This document shows positions 17,943 to 26,487 of a stretch of 64,000 nt of DNA, in pieces; the first letter of the stretch is position 1, and each line of letters begins with the position of its first letter. A model generated the notes under the pieces. The model was not told the origin of the DNA. It was given only the letters and a program-made list of their open reading frames with translations, and made no database searches. This DNA is from Burkholderiales bacterium. GTDB lineage: Bacteria > Pseudomonadota > Gammaproteobacteria > Burkholderiales > Burkholderiaceae_E. The stretch spans positions 30,283 to 94,282 of the forward strand of contig JAPOKJ010000007.1 of assembly GCA_029977705.1 (NCBI GenBank), given 5' to 3'. The position numbers and the translations under genes were made by a program.

Positions 17943-18841
17943 GCCGGCACTCCATCCAGGCCCTTGCCAGTCATGCGGCGCAGCGCTTCGACATATTTTT
18001 CGCGGGTGCGCAGCACCACCTCGTCGGGCAGGTGCGGCGCCGGCGCAGTCTTGTTCCAACCCTTCACGGTTTCCAGGTAGTCACGCACGAACTGCTTGTC
18101 GAAGGACGGCGGCGAGATGCCGACGCGGTACTGGTCGGCCGGCCAGAAGCGCGACGAATCGGCAGTGAGCACCTCGTCCATCAGGTGCAGCACCCCGTTG
18201 TCATCGAGCCCGAACTCGAACTTGGTGTCGGCGATGATGATGCCCTTGGCGGCAGCGAGCTCGCTGGCCCGCAGGTAGAGCTGGATGCTGATGTCGCGGA
18301 TGCGGCTGGCGAGCAGGTGGCCGATGCGCGTGCTCATGTCCTCGAAGCTGATGTTCTCGTCATGCTCGCCCATCTCGGCCTTGGCGGCGGGCGTGAAGAT
18401 CGGCTGGGGCAGCTTCTGCGCCATCTGCAGGCCGGCGGGCAGGTCGATGCCGCAGACCTTGCCGCTGTCCTGGTAATCCTTCCAGCCGGAGCCGATCAGG
18501 TAGCCGCGCACGACGGCCTCGACCATGATCGGCGCAAGCCGCTTGACCACCATCGAGCGGCCCGCCACCTGCTCCCGATCCTCGGCCGACACTACAGACT
18601 CGGGTGCAATGCCGGTCAGGTGGTTGGGCACGATGTCTCCGAGCACATCGAACCAATAGAGGGCCATCTGGTTGAGCACCTTGCCCTTGTCGGGGATCGG
18701 CTCCTGCATGATGACATCGAAGGCCGACAGGCGATCGGTGGTGACGATCAGCAAGCGGTCATCGCCAACCGCATAGTTGTCGCGGACCTTGCCACGTCCG
18801 AGCAGCGGCAGGCTCTTGAGATGGGATTGATAGACAGCCAA
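17939..18841 (-). CDS. purC: phosphoribosylaminoimidazole-succinocarboxamide synthase PurC
   Basis: SAICAR synthetase of 300 residues, next step after PurE. Motifs are [21 protein letters not shown] at the N-terminus, [12 protein letters not shown], and [10 protein letters not shown] in the C-terminal half. The start appears to be TTG at 18841: the encoded [14 protein letters not shown] matches the family start and no ATG precedes it in frame. The TTG start and the palindrome at 18860-18874 upstream may reduce or regulate expression of the whole purC-E-K-sua5 unit. Confidence 0.93.
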   Translation of the reverse strand: MAVYQSHLKSLPLLGRGKVRDNYAVGDDRLLIVTTDRLSAFDVIMQEPIPDKGKVLNQMALYWFDVLGDIVPNHLTGIAPESVVSAEDREQVAGRSMVVKRLAPIMVEAVVRGYLIGSGWKDYQDSGKVCGIDLPAGLQMAQKLPQPIFTPAAKAEMGEHDENISFEDMSTRIGHLLASRIRDISIQLYLRASELAAAKGIIIADTKFEFGLDDNGVLHLMDEVLTADSSRFWPADQYRVGISPPSFDKQFVRDYLETVKGWNKTAPAPHLPDEVVLRTREKYVEALRRMTGKGLDGVPA

Positions 18842-18859
18842 GGGGGATTTCCCGCAAAA

Positions 18860-18874
18860 GTGAGATTATCTCAC
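18860..18874. promoter_or_regulatory. perfect 15-bp palindrome between purC and alaX-like gene
   Basis: GTGAGAT-T-ATCTCAC lies 18 bases before the purC start and 5 bases before the ATG of the divergent AlaX-like gene. It is perfect over seven bases each side, in the only gap between the divergent genes, which fits an operator. It does not match the E. coli PurR box; the binding factor is unknown. Confidence 0.55.
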
Positions 18875-18879
18875 CTATC

Positions 18880-19596
18880 ATGACCGAACCCCTATTCCGC
18901 GAAGACGCCTATCTGCAGGCCTGCGACGCCACCCTCATCGCCGTGCTGCCCGAGGGCATCGTGCTCGATCGCACCGTGTTCTATCCGGCAGGCGGCGGGC
19001 AGGCTGGCGACAGCGGCGTGCTGCAGCGTGCCGATGGCACGGAGGTGGTCATCACCGATACCCGCAAGGGCAGCGAACCCGGCCAGATCCTGCACATCCC
19101 GGTGGCCGGCAGCATCCTGCCTGAGGTGGGCGAGCGCGTCACCGCCCGCATCGACTGGGCGCGCCGCTACGCCATGATGCGCCTGCACACCGCCCTGCAT
19201 GTCATGTCCTGTGTGGTGATCGCGCCGGTCACCGGCGGCAACATCTCGCCGGACAAGGCGCGCCTGGACTTCGACATCGACATGAACCTGCTCGATGCCG
19301 AACACATCGAACGCCAGACCAACGCCCTGATCGGGCGCGCCGTGGCCACCACCACCCAGTGGATCAGTGACGAAGAAATGGCCGCCCGGCCGGAACTGGT
19401 CAAGACCATGAGCGTCAAGCCGCCCAGCGGTCAGGGACGGGTGAGACTGCTGGCCATTGCCGGCATCGACCTGCAGCCCTGCGGCGGCACGCATGTGGCC
19501 AACATCAGCGAGATCGGCGCGATCAAGGTGGTCAAGATCAGGAGCGAGGGCAAGAAGAACAAGCGTGTCGAGATCGTGCTCGCCGGCGCTGCCTGA
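18880..19596 (+). CDS. alanyl-tRNA editing protein (AlaX-like, trans-editing)
   Basis: Stand-alone editing domain of 238 residues related to the second half of AlaRS. It hydrolyses mischarged Ser-tRNA(Ala) or Gly-tRNA(Ala). The zinc ligands are visible: His103 and His107 in RLHTALHVM, and Cys and His in CGGTHVANISEIG. The N-terminal VFYPAGGGQAGDSG is typical of AlaX. No ribosome site is visible because the palindrome occupies the region just before the ATG. Confidence 0.9.
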   Translation: MTEPLFREDAYLQACDATLIAVLPEGIVLDRTVFYPAGGGQAGDSGVLQRADGTEVVITDTRKGSEPGQILHIPVAGSILPEVGERVTARIDWARRYAMMRLHTALHVMSCVVIAPVTGGNISPDKARLDFDIDMNLLDAEHIERQTNALIGRAVATTTQWISDEEMAARPELVKTMSVKPPSGQGRVRLLAIAGIDLQPCGGTHVANISEIGAIKVVKIRSEGKKNKRVEIVLAGAA

Positions 19597-19677
19597 GCCA
19601 CTGCCACCTCCAACCCGCCCCAAAGCCGCCCCCCACCCCGACCCACTGCCCCCGCCACGCCCCACAGGATCCGCCCC

Positions 19678-20253
19678 ATGGCCTTCAAGATGTCCGAGAA
19701 ATCCCTGTTTGCGACCCTGCTGCGCTCCTCCTGGTGGATCAGCCTGTTGATTGCCGTGGGCATGGTGGGGGCCGCCCGCTGGCTCTTGTCGGACAAGCTG
19801 TGGGCCTACGGCGCCGCCGGTGCCCTGCCCTTCGTGGTCATCAGCGTGATGGCGGCCTGGAAGCAACGCCACAAGCTCAGTGGCCACGCGCTGGCGCAGG
19901 GCCAGCAGCGCCTGGCCAGCCTGAGCTGGGCGGATTTTTCAAAAGAGCTCGAGGCCGCCCTCAAGCGAGAGGGCTATGCGGTGACGCGCCTGAATGGCGA
20001 TCCGGGCGCAGACATGATCGCCGAGCGGGCCGGCCGCATGCGCCTGATCAGCGCGCGCCGCTGGAAGGCCTCCAGTGCCGGCGTGGAGGCCATGCAGCAG
20101 CTCCGGCAATCGCTGGACAAGCGCGAAGCGCAGCAGGCCTTGTACCTGTGCCTGGGACAGGTCAGCGAGCCGGCCCAGAAGCTGGCTCGGGCTCAGCGTA
20201 TTGCCGTGATCCAGGGACCTGCCCTGGTGCAGTGGCTGAGCCGGCCGCAATAG
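19678..20253 (+). CDS. membrane-anchored Mrr-like (restriction endonuclease-fold) protein
   Basis: A 191-residue protein with two N-terminal hydrophobic segments (about residues 17-36 and 40-60), then a cytoplasmic domain starting SLSWADFSKELEAALKREGYAVTRLNGDPGADMIAERAG. This matches the Mrr_cat fold (ExxL...G...GADxxV). The expected QCK catalytic strand reads RLISARRWKA, so the Lys of the PD-(D/E)xK site is not in the usual context and nuclease activity is doubtful. Such membrane-bound forms are common in Burkholderiales, without known targets. No methylase or restriction subunit is adjacent, so it is not a standard restriction system. Confidence 0.72.
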   Translation: MAFKMSEKSLFATLLRSSWWISLLIAVGMVGAARWLLSDKLWAYGAAGALPFVVISVMAAWKQRHKLSGHALAQGQQRLASLSWADFSKELEAALKREGYAVTRLNGDPGADMIAERAGRMRLISARRWKASSAGVEAMQQLRQSLDKREAQQALYLCLGQVSEPAQKLARAQRIAVIQGPALVQWLSRPQ

Positions 20254-20262
20254 CGCGACCGC

Positions 20263-20997
20263 TCAGATCGCCACCAGCTGGCGGATGTTCTTCTCTTTCA
20301 TCTCGCTGCCCGGACCCGAGGCGATCACCTCGCCGCGCTCCATGACCAGATACTCATCGGCCAGTTCTTCGGCAAAGTCGTAGTACTGCTCGACCAGCAG
20401 GATGCCCATCGTGCCGCGCTCGGCCAGCATGCGGATGACGCGGCCGATGTCCTTGATGATCGAGGGCTGGATGCCCTCGGTGGGTTCATCGAGCACCAGC
20501 AGCTTGGGCCGGGCCAGAAGGGCACGGGCAATCGCCAGTTGTTGCTGCTGCCCGCCGGACAGGTCGCCGCCGCGACGGGCCAGCATCTGCTTGAGCACCG
20601 GGAACAGATCGAACACCTCCGGATCGATCGGCGTGCGCCCGGGCAGATAGGCCAGGCCCATGCGCAGGTTTTCCTCGACGGTAAGCCTTCCGAAAATCTC
20701 GCGGCCCTGAGGCACGAAGCCGATGCCGGCGCGCACCCGTTCATAGGCGGGCAAGGCATCGATGCGCTTGCCCTGCAGGTGGATCTCGCCGCTCTTGATC
20801 GGCACCACGCCCATCAGCGACTTGAGCAAGGTGGTCTTGCCCACGCCATTGCGGCCCAGCAGCACGGTGACCTTGCCCATCGACACCTTCAGGGACACAT
20901 CGCGCAGGATGTGGCTGCCGCCGTAGTACTGATTGATGCCTTTAAGATCGAGCAGGGCCTGGCCAGCGCCGGCCGCCGCTGCTGCAGGGCGTTCCAT
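20263..20997 (-). CDS. urtE: urea ABC transporter ATP-binding protein UrtE
   Basis: One of the two ATPases of the urea importer, 244 residues. Walker A GRNGVGKTT, UrtE-typical GIGFVPQGREIFGRLTVEEN, signature LSGGQQQQL, Walker B LLVLDEPTEGIQPS. The ATG at 20997 lies 4 bases after the urtD stop; GTG codons at 21000 and 21009 are alternatives. It is the last gene of urtABCDE and converges with the Mrr-like gene. Confidence 0.93.
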   Translation of the reverse strand: MERPAAAAAGAGQALLDLKGINQYYGGSHILRDVSLKVSMGKVTVLLGRNGVGKTTLLKSLMGVVPIKSGEIHLQGKRIDALPAYERVRAGIGFVPQGREIFGRLTVEENLRMGLAYLPGRTPIDPEVFDLFPVLKQMLARRGGDLSGGQQQQLAIARALLARPKLLVLDEPTEGIQPSIIKDIGRVIRMLAERGTMGILLVEQYYDFAEELADEYLVMERGEVIASGPGSEMKEKNIRQLVAI

Positions 20998-21001
20998 CAC
21001 A

Positions 21002-21886
21002 TCAGCGACCAAGGTACACCTCCACCACTTTTTCATTGGCCTGGACGTCGGCCAGGCGACCCTCGGCCAGCACACTGCCCTCATGCAGCACGGTGACCTT
21101 CTTGGTGGCGGCATGCTCGCCGCGCGTTGTCAGCTCTTCGATGAACTTCATGTCGTGCTCGACGACGACCAGCGAATGCTTGCCCTCCAGCGACAGGAAC
21201 AGTTCGGCGGTACGCTCGGTTTCCTCATCGGTCATGCCGGCCACCGGCTCGTCGAGCAGCAGCAGCTTGGGCTCCTGCATCAGCAACATGCCGATCTCCA
21301 GCCACTGCTTCTGGCCATGCGACAGGTTGCCGGCCAGCTTGCCGGCCAGCTTGCGCAGGTGGATCAGGTCCAAAGTTGCCGCGATGCGGTCGAACGAGGC
21401 GCTGTCCAGGCGCGAGAACAGGGTACGCCGCACACGCCGGTCGGTCGACAGCGCCAGCTCGAGGTTTTCGAAGACGTTCAGATGCTCGAACACCGTCGGC
21501 TTCTGGAACTTGCGGCCGATGCCGATCTGGGCGATCTCGGCCTCGCGCATGCGCAGCAGGTCCACCGTGCTGCCGAAGAACACCCTGCCGCTGTCGGGCC
21601 GGGTCTTGCCAGTGATGACATCCATCATCGTGGTCTTGCCAGCCCCGTTGGGGCCGATGATGCAGCGAAGCTCACCGTTGTTCACTTCCAGCGACAGGCC
21701 GTTGAGCGCCTTGAAGCCGTCGAAACTCACCGAGACGTTGTCGACATACAGCACGACCCCGTGAACCACGTCCAGTTCGGTCGAGCTGCCGGGTCGGCCG
21801 CCGTAGTTGGCCGGGGCATCACCGATCTCATCGATCGGCAGAGGCTCCAGGGAACCCGTCCTGACGGTTGTTGCAGCAGCGTTCAT
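21002..21886 (-). CDS. urtD: urea ABC transporter ATP-binding protein UrtD
   Basis: Second ATPase of the urea system, 294 residues. An N-terminal extension of about 45 residues precedes the ABC domain, which has Walker A GPNGAGKTT, signature LSHGQKQWLEIG (UrtD/LivG variant) and Walker B LLLLDEPVAGM. The start overlaps the urtC stop by 4 bases. Confidence 0.93.
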   Translation of the reverse strand: MNAAATTVRTGSLEPLPIDEIGDAPANYGGRPGSSTELDVVHGVVLYVDNVSVSFDGFKALNGLSLEVNNGELRCIIGPNGAGKTTMMDVITGKTRPDSGRVFFGSTVDLLRMREAEIAQIGIGRKFQKPTVFEHLNVFENLELALSTDRRVRRTLFSRLDSASFDRIAATLDLIHLRKLAGKLAGNLSHGQKQWLEIGMLLMQEPKLLLLDEPVAGMTDEETERTAELFLSLEGKHSLVVVEHDMKFIEELTTRGEHAATKKVTVLHEGSVLAEGRLADVQANEKVVEVYLGR

Positions 21887-23040
21887 GCCTTCACCTCACG
21901 ACGACGACGCAGCAGGCCGATGATGCCCTGCGGAAGATACAGCGTTACGCCGATGAACAAGGCCCCCAGGAAGTACAGCCAGTATTCGGGAAACGCGACA
22001 GTGAACCAGCTCTTGGCCCCGTTGACGAAGAAGGCCCCCAGAATGGGACCGATCAGGCTGGCGCGACCACCCACCGCCGCCCAGATCGCCACCTCGATGC
22101 CAGCGGCCGGCGACATCTCGCTCGGGTTGATGATGCCCACCTGCGGCACATACAGGGCGCCGGCCACCGCACACATGACGGCACTGATGGTCCAGATTGC
22201 CAGCTTGTAGGCCACCGGGTTGTAGCCGCAGAACATCACGCGGCTCTCGGCATCGCGCAGGGCCTGCAGCACACGGCCGAAGCGGCTGTGCACAATGGCC
22301 CGGGCCAGCAGGTAAAACCCCACCAGCGTCAACCCGGTGATCACGAACAGGCCCATCCGCGTCGAGTGCAGGGCGATCGGAATGCCCAGGATGCGCTTGA
22401 AGTCGGTGAAACCATTGTTGCCGCCGAAACCGGTCTCGTTGCGAAAGAACAGCAGCATCGCGGCAAAGGTCATGGCCTGGGTGATGATCGAGAAATACAC
22501 CCCCTTGATGCGCGAGCGGAACGCGAAGTAGCCGAACACGAAGGCCACCAGACCAGGTACCAGCACCACCAGCAGCATCTGGGCGATGAAGGAGTCGCTG
22601 AAGGTCCAGTGCCAGGGCAGTGCCTTCCAGTCAAGGAACACCATGAAGTCCGGCAGGTCGCTCTTGTAATTGCCGTCGCGACCGATCTGTCGCATCAGGT
22701 ACATGCCCATCGCATAGCCGCCCAGCGCGAAGAACAGGCCGTGGCCCAGCGACAGGATGCCGGCATACCCCCAGATCAGGTCCATGGCCAGCGCGCAGAT
22801 CGCATAGCACATGATCTTGCCGATCAAGGCCACCATGTAGTCGGACAGATGAAACAGGTTGCCTTGCGGCACCACCAGGTTGAGTACCGGCACCAGCACC
22901 GCGACCGTGATCACGGCCGCCAGCACCGCCAGCCAGCCGCGAGGCCCGAGCAGCAGGCCATGCTTTTCGAAGGCGAGCAGGTCGGAGTGATTGCCGCCCA
23001 TGGCCGCTGCGCCGGAAGAGGAGGTCAGGACGGCGCTCAT
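21883..23040 (-). CDS. urtC: urea ABC transporter permease UrtC
   Basis: LivM-type permease of 385 residues with about ten hydrophobic helices and the UrtC-specific long N-terminus. Family motif IWGYAGILSLGHGLFFALGGYAMG and a C-terminal AAVGGRASLIGPILGAFFVN block. It overlaps urtB by 4 bases at its start and urtD by 4 bases at its stop, so expression is coupled. Confidence 0.93.
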   Translation of the reverse strand: MSAVLTSSSGAAAMGGNHSDLLAFEKHGLLLGPRGWLAVLAAVITVAVLVPVLNLVVPQGNLFHLSDYMVALIGKIMCYAICALAMDLIWGYAGILSLGHGLFFALGGYAMGMYLMRQIGRDGNYKSDLPDFMVFLDWKALPWHWTFSDSFIAQMLLVVLVPGLVAFVFGYFAFRSRIKGVYFSIITQAMTFAAMLLFFRNETGFGGNNGFTDFKRILGIPIALHSTRMGLFVITGLTLVGFYLLARAIVHSRFGRVLQALRDAESRVMFCGYNPVAYKLAIWTISAVMCAVAGALYVPQVGIINPSEMSPAAGIEVAIWAAVGGRASLIGPILGAFFVNGAKSWFTVAFPEYWLYFLGALFIGVTLYLPQGIIGLLRRRREVKA

Positions 23041-24707
23041 GCTTCTGCACTCCGGCCCTTCAGGGCAAACAGGCCTTGCGGACGCTTCTGGATGACCATC
23101 ACGATCAGCACCAGCACCATGATCTTGGCCAGCACCGCACCCTGCCAGCCTTCCAGCAGCTTGTTGATGATGCCCAGACCCAGGGCCGCGTAGACCGTGC
23201 CGGCCAGCTGCCCGACACCGCCCAGCACCACCACCATGAAGGCATCGACGATGTAGCTCTGGCCCAGGTCAGGACCGACGTTGCCGATCTGGGTGAGTGC
23301 ACAGCCAGCCAGGCCGGCGATGCCGGCACCGAGCGCAAACGCGTAGGTGTCGACCCGCGCCGTATGCACACCGACACAGGCCGCCATGGTGCGGTTCTGG
23401 GTCACGCCGCGTACGAACAGGCCCAGACGGGTGCGGCTGACCAGCAGGGCCAGACCCGCCAGCACCAGCAAGGCAAAGACGATGATCGCGATGCGGTTGT
23501 AGGGCAGGGTCAGGTTCGACAGCACCGTGATGCCCCCCGAAAGCCAGGCCGGGTTTTCAACCTGTACGTTCTGGGCGCCGAAGATCGTGCGCACGGCCTG
23601 CATCAGCACCAGGCTGATGCCCCAGGTGGCCAGCAGGGTTTCCAGGGGCCGACCATAGAGGAAGCGGATGACCGAGCGCTCGAGCACCGCACCGACCAGG
23701 GCCGCCACCAGGAAGCTGACCGGGATGGCCAGCAGCAGGTAGTAGTCGAACGCGCCCGGCAGGTGGGACTTGAAAAGGTTCTGGACCACGTAGGTGGCGT
23801 AGGCGCCGATCATCATCAGCTCGCCGTGGGCCATGTTGATCACGCCCATCAGGCCATAGGTGATGGCCAGGCCCAGAGCCACCAGCAACAGGATCGAGCC
23901 CAGGCTCGCGCCGGTGAAGACCACCGCCAGACGCTCGCCCCAGGCCAGTCGTCCCTGCACGGCGGACAATGTCTGCTTGAGTACCTCTCGAACCTCCGGA
24001 TCCTGCTCGCCGTCCTTTTTCAGGCGCTCGAGCAGTAGCGAGCGCGTGGCGGCGTTGTTGCTGTCGGCCAGCATCCTTGCGGCCGACAGGCGCTTGGCCT
24101 TGTCGCTGGAGCCGATCAGGGCGGCCGCGCGCAACTGGCCGATCTCGGCTTTCAGTGAGGCGTCGGCTTCCTTCTCGTACGCCTTCTCGAGCAGGGGCAG
24201 CTTGTTCTCGTCGATCTGGTTCTTCAGGTCAGCCACCGCCTTCTTGCGTACTGCAAGATCCGGCGAGATCAGGGCCAGGGCGGCCAGGGCCGATTCGAGT
24301 TCCTGACGCATCCGGTTGTTGTTGACTGGCTCCTCAGCGTCTTCGGGCATCTTGGCAGCAGCACCCGAAACGTCGGAGGCGGCCTCGCCCTTGAGCAGAT
24401 AGACCTTGCCCGCAGCAACCCGCACATTGCCCTCGAGCAGTTCCTTCAGGAACGCAGGCAATTGCGGGTCGCCCGATGCCAGCAGGGGCGCCAGGGCCGC
24501 GATGCGGTCATCGCCTTCGCCGGCACTGATGGCCAGTGCCTGTTCGTTGTTCAGGGCATGCGCGAGGGATCCCGACAAGAGCAGCCACAAGGCCAGCAAT
24601 GCGGAGGAAAACGCGCGCAAGGGTCCGCTTCGGTCGGATCGTTCAGGGGGCAGCGGCATGGCAGGTGCGCAGCCCCGGAGATGGGGGGTGTGTTCAGAGG
24701 GGGTCAT
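23037..24707 (-). CDS. urtB: urea ABC transporter permease UrtB
   Basis: LivH-type permease of 556 residues. About 50 residues of leader precede a signal-like segment (LLALWLLLSGSLAHA). An extra-cytoplasmic region of roughly 230 residues, rich in HEAT-like helices, comes before the membrane part. The permease core begins LLLVALGLAITYGLMGVINMAHGELMMIGAY. The long N-terminal domain is normal for proteobacterial UrtB. An alternative ATG lies at 24659. It follows urtA after 183 bases holding a strong hairpin. Confidence 0.93.
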   Translation of the reverse strand: MTPSEHTPHLRGCAPAMPLPPERSDRSGPLRAFSSALLALWLLLSGSLAHALNNEQALAISAGEGDDRIAALAPLLASGDPQLPAFLKELLEGNVRVAAGKVYLLKGEAASDVSGAAAKMPEDAEEPVNNNRMRQELESALAALALISPDLAVRKKAVADLKNQIDENKLPLLEKAYEKEADASLKAEIGQLRAAALIGSSDKAKRLSAARMLADSNNAATRSLLLERLKKDGEQDPEVREVLKQTLSAVQGRLAWGERLAVVFTGASLGSILLLVALGLAITYGLMGVINMAHGELMMIGAYATYVVQNLFKSHLPGAFDYYLLLAIPVSFLVAALVGAVLERSVIRFLYGRPLETLLATWGISLVLMQAVRTIFGAQNVQVENPAWLSGGITVLSNLTLPYNRIAIIVFALLVLAGLALLVSRTRLGLFVRGVTQNRTMAACVGVHTARVDTYAFALGAGIAGLAGCALTQIGNVGPDLGQSYIVDAFMVVVLGGVGQLAGTVYAALGLGIINKLLEGWQGAVLAKIMVLVLIVMVIQKRPQGLFALKGRSAEA

Positions 24708-24771
24708 GATGGGGGGTCATGCTTGAAGAAGGAAAATCAGTGACGGGCGTATCACTGCAGGGGCCGAAGGT

Positions 24772-24795
24772 GGGGCGCGCAAGATTGCGCGCCCC
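24772..24795. other. perfect stem-loop between urtA and urtB
   Basis: An 11-bp GC-rich inverted repeat (GGGGCGCGCAA with its complement) around a 2-base centre. It lacks a T-run on the urt strand, so it is more likely an mRNA-stabilising or attenuating structure that lets urtA be expressed above urtBCDE. Confidence 0.7.
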
Positions 24796-24890
24796 GGACC
24801 AGACGTGTCGGGCCGGCCCCCGCCAGCCCGAACCGCCCTGCGCGCATCGCCTCGAGACGCGCAAGGTGTCCGGTGATCAGGAAACGCTGA

Positions 24891-26159
24891 TTACTTCTTC
24901 TTTTCGGGCTCGTCCTTCTTCTTGTCGTTGCCCTCGATGAACGGGCTCCAGGGGTTGGCGCGCACCGGACCCTTGGTCTTCCACACGACATTGAACTGGC
25001 CGTCAGCCTTGATCTCGCCGATGAAGACCGGCTTGTGCAGGTGATGGTTCTTGGCATCCATCGTGGAGGTGAATCCACACGGGGCCTTGAAGGTCTGACC
25101 TGCCATCGCTGCGATCACCTTGTCGGTGTCGGTCGACTTGGCCTTCTCGACAGCCTGCTTCCACATGTAGATGCCGATGTAGGTGGCTTCCATCGGATCG
25201 TTGGTCAGCGGCTTGTCCTTGTGACCGGGCAGGTTCTTGGCCTTGGCGTAAGCAGCCCACTTCTTGGTGAACTCGTCGTTGGCCGGGTTCTTCAGGCTCA
25301 TGAAGTAGTTCCAGGCGGCCAGGTGGCCGACCAGGGGCTTGGTGTCCACACCACGCAGCTCCTCCTCGCCCACCGAGAAGGCAACCACCGGCACATCGGT
25401 GGCCTTCAGGCCCTGGTTGCCCAGTTCCTTGTAGAAGGGAACGTTGGAGTCACCGTTGATGGTGGAGACCACGGCGGTCTTCTTGCCCTCTGAGGAAAAC
25501 TTCTTGATCTTGCCGATGATGGTCTGATAGTCGCTATGGCCGAAGGGGGTGTACTCCTCCATGATGTCCGACTCGGCAACGCCCTTGCTCTTGAGGAAGG
25601 CACGCAGGATCTTGTTGGTGGTACGGGGATACACATAGTCGGTGCCCAGCAGCACCCAGCGCTTGGCGCTCCCGCCTTCCTTGCTCATCAGGTATTCGAC
25701 GGCGGGAATGGCTTGCTGGTTGGGGGCGGCACCGGTGTAGAACACGTTCTTGGACAGCTCTTCACCCTCGTACTGCACCGGGTAGAACAGCAGGCCGTTC
25801 AATTCTTCGAACACGGGCAGAACCGACTTGCGCGACACCGAGGTCCAGCAGCCGAAGGTCACGGCGACCTTGTCCTGCGAGATCAGCTGCTTGGCCTTCT
25901 CGGCAAACAGGGGCCAGTTCGAGGCGGGATCGACGACGACCGGCTCGAGCTTCTTGCCCAACACGCCGCCCTTGGCATTGATTTCGTCAATGGCCATCAG
26001 CGCGACGTCTTTGAGAACGGTCTCGGAAATGGCCATCGTGCCGGAGAGGGAGTGCAAGACACCCACCTTGATGGTGTTGCTTTGCGCGTGGGCGATGCTG
26101 CCCATGCTGGCCATCGCGACAGCTGCGCTCAGCGTCTTCAATGCGATACGACGTTTCAT
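24891..26159 (-). CDS. urtA: urea ABC transporter substrate-binding protein UrtA
   Basis: Periplasmic urea-binding protein of 422 residues. Signal peptide MKRRIALKTLSAAVAMASMGSIAHA, then mature SNTIKVGVLHSLSGTMAISE. The block VAVTFGCWTSVSRKSVLPVFEE and LLFYPVQYEGEE is typical of UrtA. A CAGGAG ribosome site lies just before the ATG at 26159. Its C-terminus is Lys/Glu-rich (KKKDEPEKKK). It is the first gene of urtABCDE, usually induced by nitrogen limitation; no NtrC site was identified. Confidence 0.95.
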   Translation of the reverse strand: MKRRIALKTLSAAVAMASMGSIAHAQSNTIKVGVLHSLSGTMAISETVLKDVALMAIDEINAKGGVLGKKLEPVVVDPASNWPLFAEKAKQLISQDKVAVTFGCWTSVSRKSVLPVFEELNGLLFYPVQYEGEELSKNVFYTGAAPNQQAIPAVEYLMSKEGGSAKRWVLLGTDYVYPRTTNKILRAFLKSKGVAESDIMEEYTPFGHSDYQTIIGKIKKFSSEGKKTAVVSTINGDSNVPFYKELGNQGLKATDVPVVAFSVGEEELRGVDTKPLVGHLAAWNYFMSLKNPANDEFTKKWAAYAKAKNLPGHKDKPLTNDPMEATYIGIYMWKQAVEKAKSTDTDKVIAAMAGQTFKAPCGFTSTMDAKNHHLHKPVFIGEIKADGQFNVVWKTKGPVRANPWSPFIEGNDKKKDEPEKKK

Positions 26160-26487
26160 GTGTGCTCCTGACTTGGGATTTGAGACAAACAAAGGGAAAA
26201 GGGAGAGCCCAGGATCTGCCGGACAGGCAAACCGGACCAGCGAACAACCTCGCAGTCACGCGCCTTGCAGGCCGGGTTCAGCGACCTGCGCCAGCGGTAA
26301 AAGCCGTGGTGCTGACAGGGATATGGCAAGGACCGTGCCAGCAATCAGATGGCCGGCAATGGACGCCTGTTGGTGCATCGGCAGACAAAAAATGCCCCGA
26401 AACCCGAAAGAGCCGGGTCAGGGCATGGCTTTGGCGCACCTTGGTGGTGCACGCACCATTGGGCAGCGCGGCTGCCGGGACGCTGGA
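26160..26487. other. intergenic region before urtA
   Basis: A 328-base gap between urtA and the P1 peptidase gene, which reads toward it. It contains the upstream sequence of urtA, with presumed promoter elements that I could not pin down, and the terminator at 26388-26426. No coding frame here looks real. Confidence 0.6.
26388..26426 (-). terminator. rho-independent terminator after the P1 peptidase gene
   Basis: Two-part stem: outer ATGCCC (26393-26398) with GGGCAT (26421-26426), inner ACCCG (26402-26406) with CGGGT (26414-26418). It is followed on the minus strand by a run of six T (26388-26393). It lies 62 bases after the stop of the peptidase gene and would end the leftward amine-dehydrogenase transcription unit. 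Confidence 0.8.

Noticed and set aside
19678..20253. A restriction-modification or defence system
   Set aside because: Only the Mrr-like protein is present, with an atypical active site and no methylase or partner genes.
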